From positions 83,660 through 147,659 of the forward strand of contig NZ_MKKI01000002.1 of NCBI RefSeq assembly GCF_001942345.1: a DNA stretch of 64,000 nucleotides, given 5' to 3'. This DNA is from Corynebacterium sp. CNJ-954 (GTDB taxonomy: Bacteria; Actinomycetota; Actinomycetes; Mycobacteriales; Mycobacteriaceae). Below, piece after piece: positions 1-9,358 of the stretch (positions are counted from its first letter, which is position 1; each line of letters starts with the position of its first letter). The notes below the pieces were generated by a model. The model had not been told where the DNA came from, made no database searches, and saw only the letters and a program-made list of their open reading frames with translations. The position numbers and the translations under genes were made by a program.

Positions 1-1
1 T

Positions 2-982
2 TCGCGGGTATCACGTCGAACTGCCCTCGTTGTCGCGCTTGTCTTCCTCGTCACCGCGGAAACGCTTACCGTCGCATCGACGTCGTTTGCGATGCTCGCT
101 GTCAGTCGGCTCATTGCTGCACTCACTCACGGCGTGGTCTGGTCACTGGTGGCGCCCGCCGCTGCGACACTCGTCCCCCGTGAGCGGGTCGGTACCGCGA
201 CTGCCGTGGTGTTCGGCGGAGCCTCGCTGGCGTTGATCCTCGGCAGCCCCGGAACCACCTTCATCGGTGGGATCATCGGCTGGCGGGCCACTGCTCTTCT
301 GCTCACCGCAGCGACGATCGTAGTCACCGTCGCCGTCTTCTACTCTCTACGGTCAGTGGGGGAGGGAGCTGCAGTGCCACACGGGGACGCCAGGACGTCT
401 CGCGACGAGGTGAACTGGCGGGCCGTGCTGGTGCTCTGCGGGATCTCGATCCTGCTTGTCACCGCGCACTTCATCTCCTACACCTACATCGCGGTCATCA
501 TCACCGAGGCCACGGGGACGGCGAACCTTGTGGTCGCAGTACTCACGTTCTTCGGTCTTGCTGGAGCTGTCGGTACGGTCGTCATCGGACGAGTCATCGA
601 CCACGGGCCACGGCGTGCGGAGGTGGTCACGATGTCGATGTTCGCTGCCGGTCTGGTGATCCTTGCACTGCCCATGCTGCCGCTGCCCACGGGGCTTCAG
701 TACGCCGGAGTGTTCTTTGCCGCAGCGGTGTGGGGGCTGGCGTTCGCCGCTACAGGCCCGGTGTTTCAGACCGGGGTCATGCGTATCGCGGAGGGCGACG
801 CCGACCGGGCGTCCTCGGTGTACGTCACGAGCGTTCAGGTCGGCATCGCCACCGGATCCGCGTTGGGTGCCCCGATCCTGGCCCAGTCCGTCACATGGTT
901 GCCGCAGGTGTCGGCGGTGGTGGCGCTGGTTGTCCTCGTGCTTGTGATCGTCCGCCGTCCGACGTCTGCATCGAAACAGTGA
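2..982 (+). CDS. MFS transporter, 5'-truncated by window edge
   Basis: Inner-membrane major facilitator permease, probably a drug/proton antiporter of the DHA1 (AraJ/CmlA-like) group. The reading frame is already open at base 2, so the start and the first segments lie outside the window. The visible 326 residues contain alternating hydrophobic stretches (around nine to ten segments), the conserved region RVGTATAVVFGGASLALILG near the middle of the N-half, and a hydrophilic central loop (about residues 115-135). The C-terminus ends in a basic tail. The substrate cannot be read from the sequence. No gene is closely coupled downstream; an AT-rich promoter region follows. Confidence 0.85.
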   Translation, partial: SRVSRRTALVVALVFLVTAETLTVASTSFAMLAVSRLIAALTHGVVWSLVAPAAATLVPRERVGTATAVVFGGASLALILGSPGTTFIGGIIGWRATALLLTAATIVVTVAVFYSLRSVGEGAAVPHGDARTSRDEVNWRAVLVLCGISILLVTAHFISYTYIAVIITEATGTANLVVAVLTFFGLAGAVGTVVIGRVIDHGPRRAEVVTMSMFAAGLVILALPMLPLPTGLQYAGVFFAAAVWGLAFAATGPVFQTGVMRIAEGDADRASSVYVTSVQVGIATGSALGAPILAQSVTWLPQVSAVVALVVLVLVIVRRPTSASKQ

Positions 983-1009
983 TTTGCGACGCTGACATAT
1001 TTTTCGCAA

Positions 1010-1024
1010 TAATAATGATTTACA
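1010..1024. promoter_or_regulatory. AT-rich promoter region with possible metal-regulator (Zur-like) box
   Basis: The gap 983-1061 is sharply AT-rich compared with its surroundings. Read on the minus strand, 1010-1024 is TGTAAATCATTATTA, which matches 12 of 15 positions of a generic actinobacterial Zur-type dyad (TGAAAATnATTTTCA). A 6-bp inverted repeat, TTGCGA/TCGCAA, lies just upstream at 984-989 and 1004-1009. The match is by eye and the consensus is from memory, so this is only a candidate site in front of the GDSL lipoprotein gene. Confidence 0.25.
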
Positions 1025-1061
1025 TGGAAAAGTAAATGCTTTGAGGAAAGCGAGAGACTGC

Positions 1062-2117
1062 ATGAAGAAGACGAACACCTCTGCGGTACTGGCGCTGCTT
1101 GCATCATTGATGCTGGTTGGCTGTGGTGGACAGGACACTAACGGCACTGGCTCGGATACGACTGCCACCGAGCAGGCGTCGGCTGTCGAGCGCACTTCCG
1201 CGATTGAGGAGGGCGTCTTCTTTGGAGACAGTCTCACTGATGCCGGGACCTACGGATTTCGTTGGACCACCATGCCGGGGGGAAGCTGGGCCCAGATGGT
1301 GGCCGAGGAGTTCGGGCAGAGTACTGAGAGCAATGAACATGTCGACAGTGTTGACGATGTACATAATGGGATCCCCGGGAAGCCTGGCCCAGGCGGTTTG
1401 AACTATGCCGAAGGTGGGGCGCGAGCCGAAGAACCCTATTCCGCCGTATCTGATAATCCCGAAGGCGCCCCGATCGCAGCAACCGTTCAGCTGGAGCGAT
1501 ATCTGGACCAGCATGGGTCTTTTCATCCGGACCAGCTGGTCTCTCTCTTCATCGGCACGAACGATGTCGCACTGAACTTCGACCCGAGCCAGAACGAGGA
1601 GATTGCGGGGAAACTAAGTGGCGACGAGCAGCTGCCCGCCGAAGTCATGAGGGCGGAAGGATCGAGGATAGAGGCCGCTGCCAAATCTGCCGGTGACACA
1701 GTACGGAAGATCCTAGACAACGGCGCTGAGCACGTACTTGCCTTCAATCTTTATGATCTCGCTGATGCACCATGGTCCGACAATGCGGCGACACGGGATT
1801 TCATGGGGGAGATGACAGATGTATACAACGAGAAGTTCGAGTCTTCGCTTCCTGATGACCCGCGTGTGGATCTGTTTGATTTGCATACCCTTATGAGCGA
1901 TATCGTGGCCTCTCCGGAGGACTACGGGTTCACCTATGGCGCAAACGAGGATGCCTGCGCTCCTGCTGATGTTGAATGGTGTGAAGAAGATGAGTGGAAG
2001 AGTCCGACCGCTGACCGAGACTACGTATTCGCTGGCCGCGTTCACCTCACCACCCGGGCGAACGAGATTATCGCCGACCGAGTTCTTGGGGAGGTTAATG
2101 GCGATATGCAGGGCTGA
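1062..2117 (+). CDS. GDSL/SGNH-family lipoprotein esterase
   Basis: Predicted lipid-anchored extracytoplasmic esterase/lipase of 351 residues. Start at ATG 1062 is preferred because it follows GAGGAAAG and gives a clean lipoprotein signal, MKK then a hydrophobic core then lipobox LVGC (Cys21). Block I is FFGDSLTDAG with nucleophile Ser57; block II is GGLNYAEGGAR; block III is GTNDV. The block V region reads YVFAGRVHLTT. The histidine is present, but the aspartate normally found in FWDGVH-type motifs is replaced by glycine, so activity may be altered or another acid residue used. Composition looks less GC-rich than the neighbouring genes, which could mean acquisition. The natural substrate is unknown. 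Confidence 0.85.
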   Translation: MKKTNTSAVLALLASLMLVGCGGQDTNGTGSDTTATEQASAVERTSAIEEGVFFGDSLTDAGTYGFRWTTMPGGSWAQMVAEEFGQSTESNEHVDSVDDVHNGIPGKPGPGGLNYAEGGARAEEPYSAVSDNPEGAPIAATVQLERYLDQHGSFHPDQLVSLFIGTNDVALNFDPSQNEEIAGKLSGDEQLPAEVMRAEGSRIEAAAKSAGDTVRKILDNGAEHVLAFNLYDLADAPWSDNAATRDFMGEMTDVYNEKFESSLPDDPRVDLFDLHTLMSDIVASPEDYGFTYGANEDACAPADVEWCEEDEWKSPTADRDYVFAGRVHLTTRANEIIADRVLGEVNGDMQG

Positions 2118-2196
2118 AGACCGTCGCCACAGGACGCGAACTCGACCGTCCGTTCAATAGGACGGCATCTATACCGAACAGCGGAGATGGGAGACC

Positions 2197-2379
2197 ATGA
2201 TGGCTGGGCGCAACGGCTCGGTGGAACCGAAAGCAGTGATCGTCGGGATCTTCGGTGCAGTCGCGGCGATATGGCTCGCCGCACGGAACGACTCCTTCGT
2301 CGGCGGACTTATCTTCTTTGCCCTCGTCCTCTGTGGCGCGGGGCTCGTCCACTGGGTGAACCGCAGGGCCGGCAGGTAG
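2197..2379 (+). CDS. small two-segment membrane protein
   Basis: A 60-residue hypothetical protein with two hydrophobic segments (about residues 12-28 and 33-52) separated by ARNDSF, and a basic C-terminus NRRAGR. ATG 2197 has a purine-rich GGAGATGGGAG upstream. It sits alone between the GDSL lipoprotein and the hairpin repeat. I do not recognise a family. Expression is plausible because of the ribosome binding site and membrane-like composition, but nothing suggests a function. Confidence 0.55.
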   Translation: MMAGRNGSVEPKAVIVGIFGAVAAIWLAARNDSFVGGLIFFALVLCGAGLVHWVNRRAGR

Positions 2380-2722
2380 CTCAAATAGCTGGGGTTCCTG
2401 CTGCATCACATCGGATGGCTACCACAGGGATCGACCGTGCTCGCGATGGGTGTTCTCCTCGAGATGCAGAGCCTTCGCAGGCGGTGGCACTCTGGCTCAC
2501 CCTCGAAGACGTCTCTGCTGAGGCCGTTTGTCATCTGAGTCACCGCTCAGAGCGATTCTGACCTCCGATTCGTCCTGAGCGGTGACTCAGATGACAGGGC
2601 GTGCACACGGAGTCGGGAGCAGGCACGTCGGCCCGGCCCACACCGCCCGGAACCCACCCCGGAAAACTGCCCCGACCACGCCGAATCCAGCGCCGCGACC
2701 CCGGGCGCTACACTCTTCCCCG
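2380..2722. other. intergenic region before jetA
   Basis: A 343-bp stretch without a convincing gene. Bases 2382-2528 show nothing I recognise. Bases 2529-2596 are the hairpin repeat listed separately. The last part is proline/arginine-coding in every open frame and looks non-coding. A -10-like TACACT lies at 2708-2713, nine bases before the chosen jetA start, consistent with a leaderless jetA transcript. Confidence 0.6.
2529..2596. repeat. dispersed hairpin repeat, copy A
   Basis: Perfect inverted repeat with 22-bp arms (2529-2550 and 2575-2596) and a 24-nt loop; the arms start TGTCATCTGAGTCACCGC and end with the complement. A second copy with the same architecture lies at 58860-58919. The arm sequences of the two copies differ at paired positions that keep pairing. 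There is no T-run after it, so it is not a standard intrinsic terminator. It lies between the small membrane protein gene and jetA. Confidence 0.85.
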
Positions 2723-4222
2723 ATGGTAATCATGCGTGCAGAGGCGGCCTATCAACGGACAGCGGCGGCCTTCAAGAACCCGACACTCGACCTGCTTCAC
2801 GGCCGGTACGCGCCGTTCGTCGTCGCAGCGTTGTCGCTGATCTTCACCCCGGACCGTCCCACCGTCGCCATTTCTGATGCACATGTGGAGGTCGGCGACG
2901 TCGTGGACGAACTCCGCGCCGCCGGATATGACGAGGATGACCGGGGTTCCCGTGGCCTGCCGTCCGGGAACGGTCGGGAGATCTGCCGCTACTGGGTCCG
3001 CGTCGGGTGGCTCGTTCCCCAGATCGAGGACGATGTCGAGGTCTACCGGCTCTCCGCTCAGGCGGTCGGCGCCCTGGAGATCGTCGGACGCAGCGGTCTC
3101 GGGCGCGCACGGGTGTCCCGCTCCCGCGTCCGGACCCTCCTCGACGCCGTCGACCAGCTCGCCCATGCGGCGGAGACCGACCCGGAGGAACGCATCGCCA
3201 CGCTGCGTGCCGAACGTGCGGCGATCGACGAGGAGATCGAACGGCTTGAGCGCGGGGACATCGACCCGGTCGACGACGATCAGCTCCTGGAAGAGGCGGA
3301 GAACGTCGTCCACCTGTCCCGTGAGCTTCCCGCTGACTTCGCCCGGGTGGCGGAGTCGATCAATGCGATGCAGCGCGATGTCGTCGCCGACCTCCGGCGG
3401 GACGTCCGCCCGACCGGCGAGGTGCTGCGGGAGTACCTGCACCGTGGTCAGCATGTCATGGAGGCCACCCCCGAGGGTCGTGCCTTCTCCGGTGCACTCA
3501 ACCTCATCGGCGACCCGGAGAACATCGACCACCTCACCGACCAGCTCAGCATGCTGATGGCGTTGCCCTTCTCCCGGCACATGAGTGCCGATCAACGCCG
3601 CGAACTGCTCGCCATCGCCCGCCGCGTCGAGCAGGGCGTGCAGGAGGTGCTGACGGCGCAACGTCGCGCGTCCCACGTGATCACCGCGCAGGTGAGAACC
3701 CACGACCCCGTCCGTGACCGCGAGGTCGACGACCTGCTGCGCAACGTCATGTCAGGCCTGCAGGCCTGGATGCAGGAGACGAAGACCGATTCCCGTGGAC
3801 ATGACGCCGTCGAGCCGCTGCGCAGTTTCCCCACCGCGCATCCCGGGCATCTGCGCCAGACACTCAACGACCTGCACCTGCCGGGCGCCCCGGAGCCGCT
3901 TCGACGCGAGGATGACGACGGGACCGACATCGAGTTCCTTCACGCCGACACGCGCGCCTGGGGTGGGCCCCACTACCCGGAGCTGGAGCAGTTCGTCGCG
4001 GACCTCGACGGCCCCTTCGATCTGGCCACGGCCTTCGGCACGGTGCCGGACGACTCCCGGCGTCCCGTCGACCTGCTGGGGCTGCTGGAGATCGCCCACC
4101 GCAACGGCATGGAGGAGGGCGAGGAGATGTCCGTCGTCGAGACGCTCCGTCCGGACGGTACTGTCAGACGGTTCGCCTTCGGAGCTGTCACCGCCCAGTC
4201 TGTACAAGGAGCAGAAGAATGA
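2723..4222 (+). CDS. jetA: Wadjet/MksF-like kleisin subunit JetA (DUF3375)
   Basis: First gene of a Wadjet (MksBEF) operon, which in characterised systems recognises and cleaves circular plasmids. JetA (DUF3375) is the kleisin that bridges the SMC heads. The chosen start ATG 2723 gives 499 residues beginning [20 protein letters not shown]; a second ATG at 2732 is possible. Upstream in-frame codons are low-complexity and unlikely to be translated. The N-terminal winged-helix-like region includes [18 protein letters not shown]; a long helical middle part with [20 protein letters not shown] follows. TACACT nine bases before the start suggests a leaderless mRNA. The stop overlaps jetB by ATGA, so the genes are translationally coupled. 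Confidence 0.85.
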   Translation: MVIMRAEAAYQRTAAAFKNPTLDLLHGRYAPFVVAALSLIFTPDRPTVAISDAHVEVGDVVDELRAAGYDEDDRGSRGLPSGNGREICRYWVRVGWLVPQIEDDVEVYRLSAQAVGALEIVGRSGLGRARVSRSRVRTLLDAVDQLAHAAETDPEERIATLRAERAAIDEEIERLERGDIDPVDDDQLLEEAENVVHLSRELPADFARVAESINAMQRDVVADLRRDVRPTGEVLREYLHRGQHVMEATPEGRAFSGALNLIGDPENIDHLTDQLSMLMALPFSRHMSADQRRELLAIARRVEQGVQEVLTAQRRASHVITAQVRTHDPVRDREVDDLLRNVMSGLQAWMQETKTDSRGHDAVEPLRSFPTAHPGHLRQTLNDLHLPGAPEPLRREDDDGTDIEFLHADTRAWGGPHYPELEQFVADLDGPFDLATAFGTVPDDSRRPVDLLGLLEIAHRNGMEEGEEMSVVETLRPDGTVRRFAFGAVTAQSVQGAEE

Positions 4223-4875
4223 CCGAGAACGATCCGTTCATCGACACAGTCTCGATGGAGCAGGACCCGGACGAATGCTTCGCCGGTGACCGCGGCGTAC
4301 TCGACCCGGAGGTGCGGCGCGTACTGGTGCGGTTGTTGCAGCGCCGGTTCCTGCAGGCCGACCGTAACCGCGACGACTGGAAGGTGCTGATGGACAACCA
4401 GCAGGTCATCGAGTCGAGGCTGCACGACCTGTTTGTCCGGCTGGTGGTCGATTCCGGCCGTGGGGTCGCCTACAAACAGCAGGTGCGCTCCGATGAACTC
4501 GATGTGCCGATCCTGCTCCGCGACGAGGCCTACACCCGGGCCGAGACACTGGTGCTGGTCTACCTGCGCACCGTCTACCAGCGCGAGTCCACCGCCGGTG
4601 AACTTGCCGCCCGGGTGGACGTCGAGGAGGTGGAGCAGACCGTGATGACCTACTTCACCGAGGCCAACGGCGACATCGCACGCCGACAGAAACTGATCCG
4701 AAATGCCCTGGGCCGGCTGCGCCAGGAAGGCATCATCGACGAGGAGACCGAGGGGCGCTACCGGATCAGCCCGCTGGTCGAGATCGTGCTCAGTGCCGAC
4801 CGGCTGCGTGAACTCAACGACTGGCTGCAGGAACAGACACGGAGTGGACAGACACAGGGAGGCACTGAGCTGTGA
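4219..4875 (+). CDS. jetB: Wadjet/MksE-like subunit JetB (DUF4194)
   Basis: A 218-residue DUF4194 protein, the MukE/MksE-type winged-helix partner that binds the kleisin JetA. Family features visible are the N-terminal helical region [18 protein letters not shown], the central [20 protein letters not shown] block (about residues 94-113) and the C-terminal winged-helix stretch [18 protein letters not shown] with [16 protein letters not shown]. The gene starts within the jetA stop (ATGA) and ends within the jetC start (GTGA), so A, B and C should be made together in fixed proportion. Length is normal for the family. Confidence 0.85.
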   Translation: MTENDPFIDTVSMEQDPDECFAGDRGVLDPEVRRVLVRLLQRRFLQADRNRDDWKVLMDNQQVIESRLHDLFVRLVVDSGRGVAYKQQVRSDELDVPILLRDEAYTRAETLVLVYLRTVYQRESTAGELAARVDVEEVEQTVMTYFTEANGDIARRQKLIRNALGRLRQEGIIDEETEGRYRISPLVEIVLSADRLRELNDWLQEQTRSGQTQGGTEL

Positions 4876-7800
4876 CCATGCTCGACACATTGTTCGGACT
4901 GGTGCCGGCGGAGTCCCGCGGGCAGCAGTGGCTCGCCGACGAACTTCACCTGGTCAACTGGGGCGGGTACGACGGCGCCCATCGGGTGAAGTTCTCGCCC
5001 GAGGCGACGCTGCTGTGTGGCGGGTCCGGCTCCGGGAAGTCCACACTGATGGACGCCTACATCGCCCTGATGATGCCGCACACGACCCCGTTCAACGGCG
5101 CATCCAACGGCGGTGTGACGGGACGTCCCCGCGGGGAGGACCAGCGCAACATCCTGTCCTACGGCCGCGGGAAGATCGACGAGTCCCGCACCGATGACGG
5201 AACCCAGGTCACCGTCCTGCGCGGTGACGGGTGCGACACCTGGACCGCGGTGTCGATGACCTGGCGTGACCACGACGGTTCGCGGTTCACCGCGGTGCGC
5301 GCCTGGTACATCCCGGCATCGGCCCGGGTGCTCGACGACACGGTGAAGGTCCGCGGTGTGGTCGACGGGGACTTCGACCTCGCCGCGCTCGAGGGTGCCG
5401 CGACGCAACGGCTCTCGGACGCCGCGGTGAAGGCGACGGGTCTGGAAACCATGGCCACCGACCGTGAGTTCCTGGCGCGCGTGCACTCGGTGCTGGGTAT
5501 CGGGGCCGCCGGAGCAGGTGCCAAGGCCATGAGCCTGCTTGCCCGCATCCAGGCGGGTCAGCAGATCACCACCGTTGATGAACTCTACAAACGCATGGTG
5601 CTCGAAGAACCCGAGACGATGGCCACCGCCGACGCCGTCGTCGCCCACTTCGACGAACTGGAGAGCACCCGGAGCCGGATGGTCACCGCGCAGAAACAGG
5701 TGCGGATGCTGCAGCCTGTCCGTGGGATCCGGACGAAGATCGAGGACTCCGCCGAGCGTCTGCGCCTGCTCGATGAGATCGGACGCTTCTCGGACCCGTC
5801 GTCGCTGGCGGCCCTGTGGCGCACGGGACGCCGACTGGAGCTGCTCCACGAGGCGGAGACCGAGGTCCGGAAGCAGAAGCAGGCGGCGGACGCCGACGTC
5901 CGGGCGCAGGCGGCCCTGGCCGAGGCAGCGGAGGTGGAACGCGACGGTCTGCTGGACGTCCTGCGGCATTCCGGCGGCGACCGGTTGGACACCGCCGAGC
6001 GTGAGCTCGCACAGGTGGAACGTCGGCTGACGGCGGTACAGCAGAACCGCGCGCGGTTCGACGGGAACATCGTCTGCCTCGAGCAGGACATCGATTCCGA
6101 ACAGGACTTCACCGCGTTGGCGGAGCGTGCCCGCGCCGCCCTCGCCGACCCCGGGGCCAAGACCTCCGTCCGCGACGGTTATGCGGAATCCCGTGTGGAA
6201 CTGAAGAAGCTGCGGCGCCAGCTCGCCGAGCTGGAGACCGAACAGCGGTGGACCGAGCAACGCAGGGACAACATCCCGGAACGTCTCCATGTCGCCCGTC
6301 GACTTCTGGCGGACGCTGCGGGCCTGCAGATCGACGATCTGCCGTTCGTCGGTGAGCTCGTCGACGTGTCGACCGAGTACGAACCCTGGCGGGAGGCGTT
6401 CAACCTCGCCTTGGGCGGGTTCGCCACGACCATGCTCATCGACGCCGATGACCTGCCGCGCTTCCGTGCTGCCGTCGATGCGGTCCGCACGGACGTCCGG
6501 CTGCGGTACGAAGGCGTGCACACCGACTTCGAACAGCGCGACAGCCTCGACCCCCACTGCCTGCCCGGACGACTCGACTACCGGGACACCGCCTTCACCG
6601 GGTGGCTGCAGGACCGGCTGGAACGACAGTTCGGGTTCCACTGTGTCGATTCCTTCGATTCCGCCGAGGGGCTTTCAGCGCGGCAACCCGCGCTGACGAT
6701 CACCGGTCAGGTGTCCCAGGGGGACCGTGGCGCCCATGGCGGTCACGGCGGGCGTAATGTGCTGGGATTCTCCAGCCGACGGCGACTGGCGGAACTGGGC
6801 GACAGTATCGCGGCCCTCCGTGACGAGATCAACGGTGCCGAAGCCGCTGAGCGACGGGCAGGCGCCGAACTGGATGCTCTGGATGCCCGCCATGCCGCCT
6901 ACGCGCGGGTGACCGACGTGACCTGGGACCAGATCGACGTCCGCACCGTCGAGCAGGAACGTGACCGCTGGGCCGGCATCATCGCCGAGATCACCGACGG
7001 TAACCCGGAGATCGCCGACCTGCAGCAACAGATCGCGGATCTGAAAGCTAAGGTCACCCGGTTGCAGGAGAGCACCGGTCGCGCCAAAGGCGAACAGGAC
7101 CGGCTGGCTCGCCAGTGGGCCGACACGGTCGACGAGGTCGATGCAGCGCAGGAGGCCCTCGACGAGGCGGAAAGCGCCGGGCGGACCTTGAACGACGCCC
7201 AGACGTCCTACCTGAACGAGCGTTTCGACCCGGCCGGGGACACCGCATCCGGATCCCGGCTCGCCCGCTTCGACGCCGCGCTCGACACCGCGTCCCGACG
7301 ACTCGAAGAGGACCGTGGGGCCGCTCAAGCCACGCTGACCGAGCAACGCGAGTCGTTGCGTCGCACCCTTGAGACCTTCCTCGACACCTGGCCGAATCCC
7401 ACGCTGCGTGCTGATCCGGACACGTCCCTCAAGGACTTCGAGCGGATTCTCGAGGACCTGGAGACCAGCGGTCTGCACGAGCTGGAGGCGGAGTGGAAGA
7501 ACAGTCTGCTGACACTGTCGGGCAACGACCTCACCAACCTGGAATCGACCTTGGGTCGGTCACTGCGGGAGATCCGGGAGCGGATTGAGCCGATCAACCG
7601 GATCATGGAGAACCTGCCGTTCTACGACGACGACCACCGTCTCCAGATCGTCCCCCGGGAAAACCAGTCGGAGGTGCGCCGACGGTTCCGCAAGGACCTG
7701 CGGGACGTCCGCAGCCTGATCGAGGACGCCGTCAACGACGCGGAGCGGGAACAGGCCTACGAGCGCATGGCACGGTTGATCAACCGTATGCGTCGGACCG

Positions 7801-8222
7801 CGCCCGACTTCGCCGACCTGGTTGACGTGCGTAACCACGTACGGGTCAGCGCGGAGAAGATCGATGCGGAGACCAAGGAGCATGCCGCACTGTACGACCA
7901 CATCGGAGAGAAGTCCGGAGGTGAGTCGCAGGAGTTGATCGCCTTCATCGTCGGCGCTGCGCTGCGCTACCAGCTCGGTGACGCCGACGCTGAACGGCCC
8001 CGGTATGCGCCGGTCTTCCTGGATGAGGCGCTGATCAAGGCGGACGCGCACTTCACCAAACGTGCCATCGGCGCGTGGCGTGGTCTGGGATTCCAGCTGG
8101 TCATCGGGGCCCCGAATGACAAGTACAGTGCGATCGAACCGCATGTGGACGTCGAGTACGACATCCTCAAGGACACCCGGGGCCGCTCCTGGGCGAAGCC
8201 GAAGGTGGGTCTGCCTGTCTAG
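4872..8222 (+). CDS. jetC: Wadjet/MksB-like SMC ATPase JetC
   Basis: SMC-type motor of the Wadjet system, 1116 residues, which extrudes DNA loops using ATP. GTG 4872 is chosen for the GTGA overlap with jetB; ATG 4878 is possible. Walker A is GGSGSGKST at residues 50-58. Coiled-coil arms flank a hinge-like region at about 480-600, including [20 protein letters not shown]. The ABC signature KSGGESQ is near 1015-1021 and Walker B VFLDEA near 1050. All ATPase motifs look intact. The stop overlaps by three bases the stop of the gene on the opposite strand. The fourth subunit JetD (topoisomerase VI-like nuclease), normally the next gene, is not here. Confidence 0.88.
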   Translation: MTMLDTLFGLVPAESRGQQWLADELHLVNWGGYDGAHRVKFSPEATLLCGGSGSGKSTLMDAYIALMMPHTTPFNGASNGGVTGRPRGEDQRNILSYGRGKIDESRTDDGTQVTVLRGDGCDTWTAVSMTWRDHDGSRFTAVRAWYIPASARVLDDTVKVRGVVDGDFDLAALEGAATQRLSDAAVKATGLETMATDREFLARVHSVLGIGAAGAGAKAMSLLARIQAGQQITTVDELYKRMVLEEPETMATADAVVAHFDELESTRSRMVTAQKQVRMLQPVRGIRTKIEDSAERLRLLDEIGRFSDPSSLAALWRTGRRLELLHEAETEVRKQKQAADADVRAQAALAEAAEVERDGLLDVLRHSGGDRLDTAERELAQVERRLTAVQQNRARFDGNIVCLEQDIDSEQDFTALAERARAALADPGAKTSVRDGYAESRVELKKLRRQLAELETEQRWTEQRRDNIPERLHVARRLLADAAGLQIDDLPFVGELVDVSTEYEPWREAFNLALGGFATTMLIDADDLPRFRAAVDAVRTDVRLRYEGVHTDFEQRDSLDPHCLPGRLDYRDTAFTGWLQDRLERQFGFHCVDSFDSAEGLSARQPALTITGQVSQGDRGAHGGHGGRNVLGFSSRRRLAELGDSIAALRDEINGAEAAERRAGAELDALDARHAAYARVTDVTWDQIDVRTVEQERDRWAGIIAEITDGNPEIADLQQQIADLKAKVTRLQESTGRAKGEQDRLARQWADTVDEVDAAQEALDEAESAGRTLNDAQTSYLNERFDPAGDTASGSRLARFDAALDTASRRLEEDRGAAQATLTEQRESLRRTLETFLDTWPNPTLRADPDTSLKDFERILEDLETSGLHELEAEWKNSLLTLSGNDLTNLESTLGRSLREIRERIEPINRIMENLPFYDDDHRLQIVPRENQSEVRRRFRKDLRDVRSLIEDAVNDAEREQAYERMARLINRMRRTAPDFADLVDVRNHVRVSAEKIDAETKEHAALYDHIGEKSGGESQELIAFIVGAALRYQLGDADAERPRYAPVFLDEALIKADAHFTKRAIGAWRGLGFQLVIGAPNDKYSAIEPHVDVEYDILKDTRGRSWAKPKVGLPV

Positions 8223-8518
8223 CCGTCGTCGGTGCGGCGGGTAACTTTCAATTCGCCGGGGGCAGTCGCGGTGAGGTGCCAGTTCTTCGCGCTGATCGCC
8301 GTTCCCGCGCCGGTGGTGTAGGCGCTCACGAGCAGACGGCCGTGTGAGGGGTTACCGCCGTCACCGGAAAAAAATTCGGCCTCTGCCTCCGACTCGTCGG
8401 AGAAGATCAGCAGACACTCGGCAGGATCAGCGGGGAACTGCTGGCCGTCCCGGAGACGCAGTACCGCCCCGGGGAAGAGGTGGGAATGGCTCACGCGGAG
8501 GGTGATGAGGCTGTCCAT
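8219..8518 (-). CDS. hypothetical protein
   Basis: A 99-residue acidic protein of unknown function, starting MDSLITLRVSHSHLFPGAVL and ending KVTRRTDDG. It has no signal peptide or membrane segment. Beta-strand-like alternation with ECLLIFSDESEAEAEFFSG in the middle suggests a small all-beta fold, but I recognise no family. Longer upstream in-frame extension is arginine-rich and antisense-like, so the internal ATG at 8518 is preferred. Its stop codon shares bases with the jetC stop on the other strand, so it sits exactly where jetD would be expected, but in the opposite orientation and far too short to be it. Confidence 0.55.
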   Translation of the reverse strand: MDSLITLRVSHSHLFPGAVLRLRDGQQFPADPAECLLIFSDESEAEAEFFSGDGGNPSHGRLLVSAYTTGAGTAISAKNWHLTATAPGELKVTRRTDDG

Positions 8519-8541
8519 ACGACTTATCGTACGGAGGATTC

Positions 8542-8796
8542 TCAGCGGGCCGTGAACACCTTCAGAGACCAGGCGCACACCACCACCGCGACGAGGGCGA
8601 CGACGCCGTTCGTCACTGCGGCAGCGGCCGTCACCTCGTCGAAGTCGGACAAGGACACCACCACATCCAGGAAGATCAGGACGGTGCCGAGGAACAGCAG
8701 CGTCACGCAGCTGACCACTCCTCCGGTGCGGAGGACGTGACAGAGCCACGCCGCCCCGATGAGCAGGGGGCCGAGAACCAGGGAGACCAGGAACAC
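8542..8796 (-). CDS. putative small membrane protein
   Basis: An 84-residue hydrophobic protein if started at GTG 8796. Three membrane-spanning stretches are visible: VFLVSLVLGPLLIGAAWLC, VSCVTLLFLGTVLIFLDVVV and VTNGVVALVAVVVCAW. Upstream in-frame residues are serine/arginine-rich and overlap the universal stress gene, so they are probably not translated. The start falls 20 bases after the stop of the upstream gene on the same strand, so it could be the last gene of that transcript. Family and function are unknown; the start is uncertain. Confidence 0.5.
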   Translation of the reverse strand: MFLVSLVLGPLLIGAAWLCHVLRTGGVVSCVTLLFLGTVLIFLDVVVSLSDFDEVTAAAAVTNGVVALVAVVVCAWSLKVFTAR

Positions 8797-8815
8797 GGTT
8801 CGGTGCCGTGCCGTC

Positions 8816-9286
8816 CTACTGCTGGGTGGTGTTGACGATGTAGAGGTCGCACGCGGCTTCCGCCGCCACCTTGCGTGCCACGCTGCCGAGGATCCGCGAG
8901 ATGCCCTGGACGTGCTTGTTGCCGACGACGATGGTGTCGGCACCGAGCTTCTCGGCCTGGAGCAGGAGCACGTCGGCCGGGGTTCCTTCCACGGCGGAGG
9001 CGTGGACGGTCAGTGACGGGTAGGCCTCGCGCAGGACGTCGGCCACGGAGTCGGCGACCTGCTGGGAGGCGCGCGAGTAGCCGTCGGTGAGTTTCTGGTA
9101 GGCGGCGGAGGTTCCGGGCCCCATGTTGTTGCTCTTGGCTGCCTGCAGGGTGACGGACGCGCTGATGCTGTATGCGGAGAGCACGTGCAGTTCCGCGCCG
9201 ATTCCGTCGGCCAGCTCCGCTGCCTTCTGCGCAGCGGCGAGCGCTGTCTGGCTGGAGTCGACTCCGGTCACAATTGTCTTCGTCAT
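8816..9286 (-). CDS. universal stress protein (UspA family), copy 1
   Basis: Cytoplasmic single-domain UspA-fold protein, 156 residues from ATG 9286 (GAAAGG upstream). It begins KTIVTGVDSSQTAL and carries the C-terminal nucleotide-binding region VVGNKHVQGISRILGSVARK, a variant of the ATP-binding G2xG9xG(S/T) motif, so nucleotide binding is plausible. It is clearly a paralogue of the next gene (about two thirds identical by eye), and the two lie in tandem 72 bases apart, which suggests a local duplication. It may be expressed from the tct operon promoter or from its own. Confidence 0.85.
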   Translation of the reverse strand: MTKTIVTGVDSSQTALAAAQKAAELADGIGAELHVLSAYSISASVTLQAAKSNNMGPGTSAAYQKLTDGYSRASQQVADSVADVLREAYPSLTVHASAVEGTPADVLLLQAEKLGADTIVVGNKHVQGISRILGSVARKVAAEAACDLYIVNTTQQ

Positions 9287-9358
9287 CGTGCGCCTTTCGG
9301 AAAGTGTCGCGGACACCGCGGTGGTTTATGTTCCGTCAGTGTAGCTTGTCTCGGAACG

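Noticed and set aside
2187..2561. Alternative frame over the small membrane protein at 2197
   Set aside because: It is arginine-rich with no hydrophobic segment and runs into the hairpin repeat, whereas the 60-residue frame has two clear spans.
4758..6641. Long open frame (627 codons) on the minus strand inside jetC
   Set aside because: It is the antisense shadow of jetC. GC-rich genes leave long open antisense frames, the predicted protein has no domain-like sequence, and jetC itself has all its ATPase motifs.
8542..8943. Longer 133-codon version of the small membrane protein behind usp copy 1
   Set aside because: The first 49 codons overlap the usp gene and encode a low-complexity Ser/Arg sequence, so the shorter GTG start was used.
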